Source of the DNA: Candidatus Cloacimonadota bacterium
Lineage (GTDB): Bacteria; Cloacimonadota; Cloacimonadia; JGIOTU-2
NCBI GenBank assembly: GCA_014382685.1
Contig: JACNJG010000072.1
Coordinates: 1 to 26,701 of the forward strand
Reading direction: 5' to 3'
DNA length: 26,701 nucleotides
Below the pieces are notes generated by a model. The model worked only from the letters and a program-made list of their open reading frames with translations, searched no databases and had not been told where the DNA came from. Shown in pieces: positions 24,037 through 26,701 of this stretch; position 1 is the first letter of the stretch, and the number at the start of each line of letters is the position of its first letter. The position numbers and the translations under genes are program-made.

Positions 24037-26541
24037 ATGAAAAAAATCGGTTTGTTTATTATCCTGATCATTTCATTTTCCTCAATACTATTTGGAAATA
24101 TTTCAATAGAACAATCGTTGATCGATACGCTAACTGCAAAAGCATATAAAAACATCGAACCGCTACCTGATGATGTTCAGGGTATCTACAAATCCTACAT
24201 AGAAAAATATCCCGATGGAATTATGGCTTATCTCATTTCATCAGAAGGCAGCTCGATCCTTTGGGATGCAAACCCGGAAGATGTGCTTTCCAATTACATC
24301 GAACTAAAAAAATTGCTCGAGATGGAAGATTATGATTATTCGCCTGAATTCTTTCTCTCATACATTGCAAAGATAACAGCTTCCCATGAAAGGATAACTC
24401 CATACCGAAAAGTTTTCACCGAAGCTGGATTGCTTTCTTACGTTACAAATTTTCATGATGTAGAAGAGCGAGTAAGAGAAGTAAATCTGTGGTGCAGGGA
24501 GCGGATGACGTTTATTTCTACTTCCGGCAGGAATCAAAACCCTATAACAATTCAGCAGAAAAGCAATATCGGCAGATGCGGTGAGATGCAGGTGTTTTTT
24601 ATTTCTGCGTGCAGAACTATAGGAATACCTGCCAGACCCGCCTGGACGCCGTGGTGGGGTCATATGGACAATAACCACGCCTGGACGGAAGTCTTCTTAT
24701 ATGGAAAATGGTATTACGTTGGAGCTGCGGAACCGGATTATTATCTCAATTCCACCTGGTTTTCAAGTGCGGTGAACAAAGCTCTCCTCGTTCTGGCTCG
24801 CAGCACTTTCCCGGACAGCACAGAAGAAGTAGTTGTAAGATCATCCAGAAATAATTATATAAACTCAACTTCGTTTTACCAGGATACAAGAAAAGTGAAA
24901 TTCACAGTAGTTGATAGTTCTGGAAATCCTGTTTCTAAAGCTGTGATAAATATTATGGCTTTCAATTTTTCTATGCTGCGCACTCTTCTGGGAATCAGGG
25001 TTGACAGCACCGGAATTAAAGAGCTTACTATAGGAAAAGGTGGATTCCTGGCAATCGCCCATAAAGACAGTTTGTTCGATTATCAAGTAATACCTTTTGA
25101 TGATGGCACTATTTCTAATGAATTCCAGTTTACTTTAGAAGAACGAACTTTAGAGAGTGAAGATTTTGTTTTCCAATTTCCTGATGTGATAACAGAGAGA
25201 AAAGAAGAGCCGGATATTTTTAAAGAAAGAAAAAAACTGATCGTAGAAAAATATAATGAAAGAATTAAGAATTTCCAATCCACCCCTATCCCTGAATATG
25301 CTCCAGAAGCGGATTCCAACTTTGTGGAGATATTTGAAAATTGCAGGAATAATAAACAACCTCTCCTTGATTTTATCGTGATCAATCCGGAAATCCCTGA
25401 AAATTTCTGGGAAAAAGTCGGTTCGATTGATGTTAAATTTTTCTGGGAAGCATCAGTAATTCAATGGCAGAATCTGTTTGATTTTTATCTCGAACTAAAA
25501 GATAAAGATATGTCTGATGAAAAATGGAAAAATCTTCTTTCACCGAGTGTGTTTTACGAAGTGCTGCCGGATATCAGCGTTCCCAAACACCTTACAAAAT
25601 GGAAAGATATTTCTGCATTGGAAGCCATTCCGCAGGTTATTGAAGAGTTACACACTCTGTATAAGACTGAAGAAGATTCAGCTTCTGTCGGACTGCTTTC
25701 CCTCGATAAAATGCTGGAGGCAGAATTCCTGCAAGATTTCCATTTTAAGACATTAAGCTGTTATGCTTTAAAGGCAAACCACCTCCCAGCTCAATACACC
25801 CGCATTCCTTCCACGATAATGGTGATGGCAGATTCGGTTTGGCAGAATTATGATGTGAAAAAAAATGATTTTGTTAAACACACCTGTGTGGAACCACAAG
25901 AAGAAGTTGAATCGCTTGCATTTATTGAATTCAAGCTGGTTGATAAAGACTTCCTGCCGGTAACATTGAATCCCGATAATATCTCCGTCACGATATTCCA
26001 AGATGGAATGTTCTATCATAACGACCGCCAGCTCGATTATGATAAAGAGAACAGCATTCTTTCCGGTGAATTGGAAAAAGGAGATTACTACGTTCAGTTA
26101 GGCATTCGTGAAAACAGTGAAACTACAAAATTGAAACTGGTTGCACTTCATATCGAGAATCAGATAGAAATAAAAGAAACGCTCATCTTCAAAGACTTTA
26201 TGCGGGCTTGGGAAAAAGCGGATAAAAAATATACTGCTTTTCTGGATTCTTTAAGAACTGAGGAAAATGTCGATTATGTTATTCTGCTGGGAAATTATGA
26301 TGATGAGCCAGTGCAAAGACTGGCAACCAAAACGCGTAGCAATCTTGAAGAACAGAAATTCGTCTGGATCGGGAAAAACGAACCGCCTGAAATTGTATCG
26401 AATTACATAACCTCCGAAGAATATGAAAAATTCATGGAAAATAATCCTGAACTGAAACATCGCTTGATCACATTCTATTATGATTTGGAAAATGAGAAGT
26501 GGATGATGTTCGAGGGCAATTGGGATTTGTTGTGTGAGTAG
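24037..26541 (+). CDS. Large secreted transglutaminase-like protein
   Basis: Start ATG 24037 has GGAG upstream and opens a signal peptide (MKKIGLFIILIISFSSILFG); an in-frame ATG at 23950 would bury it and is rejected. The protein has 834 residues. The transglutaminase-core triad is visible: Cys181 in IGRCGEMQVFFISACR, His214 in NNHAWTEVFLYGKW and Asp234 (or Glu232) in YYVGAAEPDYYLN. An Ig-like or carboxypeptidase-regulatory-like domain (about 290-345, with FTVVDSSGNPVSKAVINI) follows, then a helical region and another beta domain (about 650-730). Such bacterial proteins act in the periplasm or at the cell surface as peptidases or crosslinkers. The substrate is unknown. Base composition is closer to the flanking chromosome than to the island on its left. 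Confidence 0.88.
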   Translation: MKKIGLFIILIISFSSILFGNISIEQSLIDTLTAKAYKNIEPLPDDVQGIYKSYIEKYPDGIMAYLISSEGSSILWDANPEDVLSNYIELKKLLEMEDYDYSPEFFLSYIAKITASHERITPYRKVFTEAGLLSYVTNFHDVEERVREVNLWCRERMTFISTSGRNQNPITIQQKSNIGRCGEMQVFFISACRTIGIPARPAWTPWWGHMDNNHAWTEVFLYGKWYYVGAAEPDYYLNSTWFSSAVNKALLVLARSTFPDSTEEVVVRSSRNNYINSTSFYQDTRKVKFTVVDSSGNPVSKAVINIMAFNFSMLRTLLGIRVDSTGIKELTIGKGGFLAIAHKDSLFDYQVIPFDDGTISNEFQFTLEERTLESEDFVFQFPDVITERKEEPDIFKERKKLIVEKYNERIKNFQSTPIPEYAPEADSNFVEIFENCRNNKQPLLDFIVINPEIPENFWEKVGSIDVKFFWEASVIQWQNLFDFYLELKDKDMSDEKWKNLLSPSVFYEVLPDISVPKHLTKWKDISALEAIPQVIEELHTLYKTEEDSASVGLLSLDKMLEAEFLQDFHFKTLSCYALKANHLPAQYTRIPSTIMVMADSVWQNYDVKKNDFVKHTCVEPQEEVESLAFIEFKLVDKDFLPVTLNPDNISVTIFQDGMFYHNDRQLDYDKENSILSGELEKGDYYVQLGIRENSETTKLKLVALHIENQIEIKETLIFKDFMRAWEKADKKYTAFLDSLRTEENVDYVILLGNYDDEPVQRLATKTRSNLEEQKFVWIGKNEPPEIVSNYITSEEYEKFMENNPELKHRLITFYYDLENEKWMMFEGNWDLLCE

Positions 26542-26549
26542 AGAATTCA

Positions 26550-26577
26550 CCACCGATTGACACGGATTTGCATGGAT
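26550..26577 (-). repeat. Three-unit phrase repeat (ATCCGTG type)
   Basis: Read on the minus strand, the units ATCCATGCAA, ATCCGTGTCA and ATCGGTGG follow each other, the same three-unit plan as the repeats at 4961-4990, 8326-8353 and 13069-13097. It begins eight bases after the transglutaminase stop. Confidence 0.45.
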
Positions 26578-26622
26578 GTACAAATGTTCATTATTTATGG
26601 AAGTTTTTGAAATGTAAGAAAA

Positions 26623-26701
26623 CTCTGTGCTCTCTGCTTGTCCGGCGAAACCTCGGTGAAGACGGATGCTCTCTGCCTGCCAAGGCGTCCTGTCAAGTCG
26701 T
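26623..26701. repeat. Dispersed intergenic repeat reaching the right edge
   Basis: CTCTGTGCTCTCTG matches 13069-13082 exactly. The end, GGCGTCCTGTCAAGTCGT, closely matches 4878-4898 (GTCGTCCTGTCAAGGCGT, with the two GNCGT ends exchanged). A GGTGAAGACGGATGCTCTCTG phrase lies between. The element continues out of the window. Confidence 0.45.

Overview
The window looks like part of the chromosome of an uncultured, AT-rich, Gram-negative-type bacterium. It carries signal peptides, a predicted outer-membrane barrel, a complete Bat (Bacteroides aerotolerance) cluster and a poly-gamma-glutamate synthase of the PgsB/PgsC/PgsW type. That combination fits the Fibrobacteres-Chlorobi-Bacteroidetes superphylum, and I suspect Candidatus Cloacimonadota or a relative. 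This is an inference from gene content and repeat style; no rRNA is present to confirm it. No tRNA, rRNA or CRISPR array was seen.

Minus strand, 1-4719: a pgsB-pgsC-pgsW operon with a recognisable promoter, followed by a secreted protein and a barrel-like protein that runs off the left edge. pgsA/capA is not in the window. The 530-base gap 4658-5189 holds the promoter and several hairpins and inverted repeats, but no credible gene.

Minus strand, 5190-20235: a long run of co-directional genes. In transcription order these are two AMP-forming acyl-CoA synthetases, rpiB, glyA, an unrecognised gene with a possible degenerate nuclease fold, moxR, a DUF58 protein, a BatD/DUF4381-like membrane protein, batA, batB, batC, batD, batE and a small membrane protein. 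Stop/start overlaps tie most of the bat genes together. MoxR (AAA+ ATPase), DUF58, BatA and BatB (von Willebrand A domains), BatC and BatE (TPR) and BatD probably form one envelope-associated complex. The acyl-CoA synthetase pair has its own promoter containing a perfect operator-like palindrome, and a short leader ORF.

Plus strand, 20480-24036: a strongly AT-rich accessory island of decayed and mobile DNA. It contains a frameshifted HAD-phosphatase fragment, an internally deleted tyrosine-recombinase remnant, then two ORFs in the same direction separated by long imperfect hairpins that resemble integron attC sites. The first ORF is an unusual fusion of a SAM methyltransferase with a D-Ala-D-Ala-ligase-type ATP-grasp domain. 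The second has a possible PD-(D/E)xK-like motif. I read this as a remnant of an integron-like gene-cassette array and consider it the most interesting part of the window.

Plus strand, 24037-26541: a large secreted transglutaminase-like protein. Intergenic regions across the window share short three-unit phrase repeats ending in GTGG, and palindromic REP-like elements, one cluster of which sits inside the bat operon.
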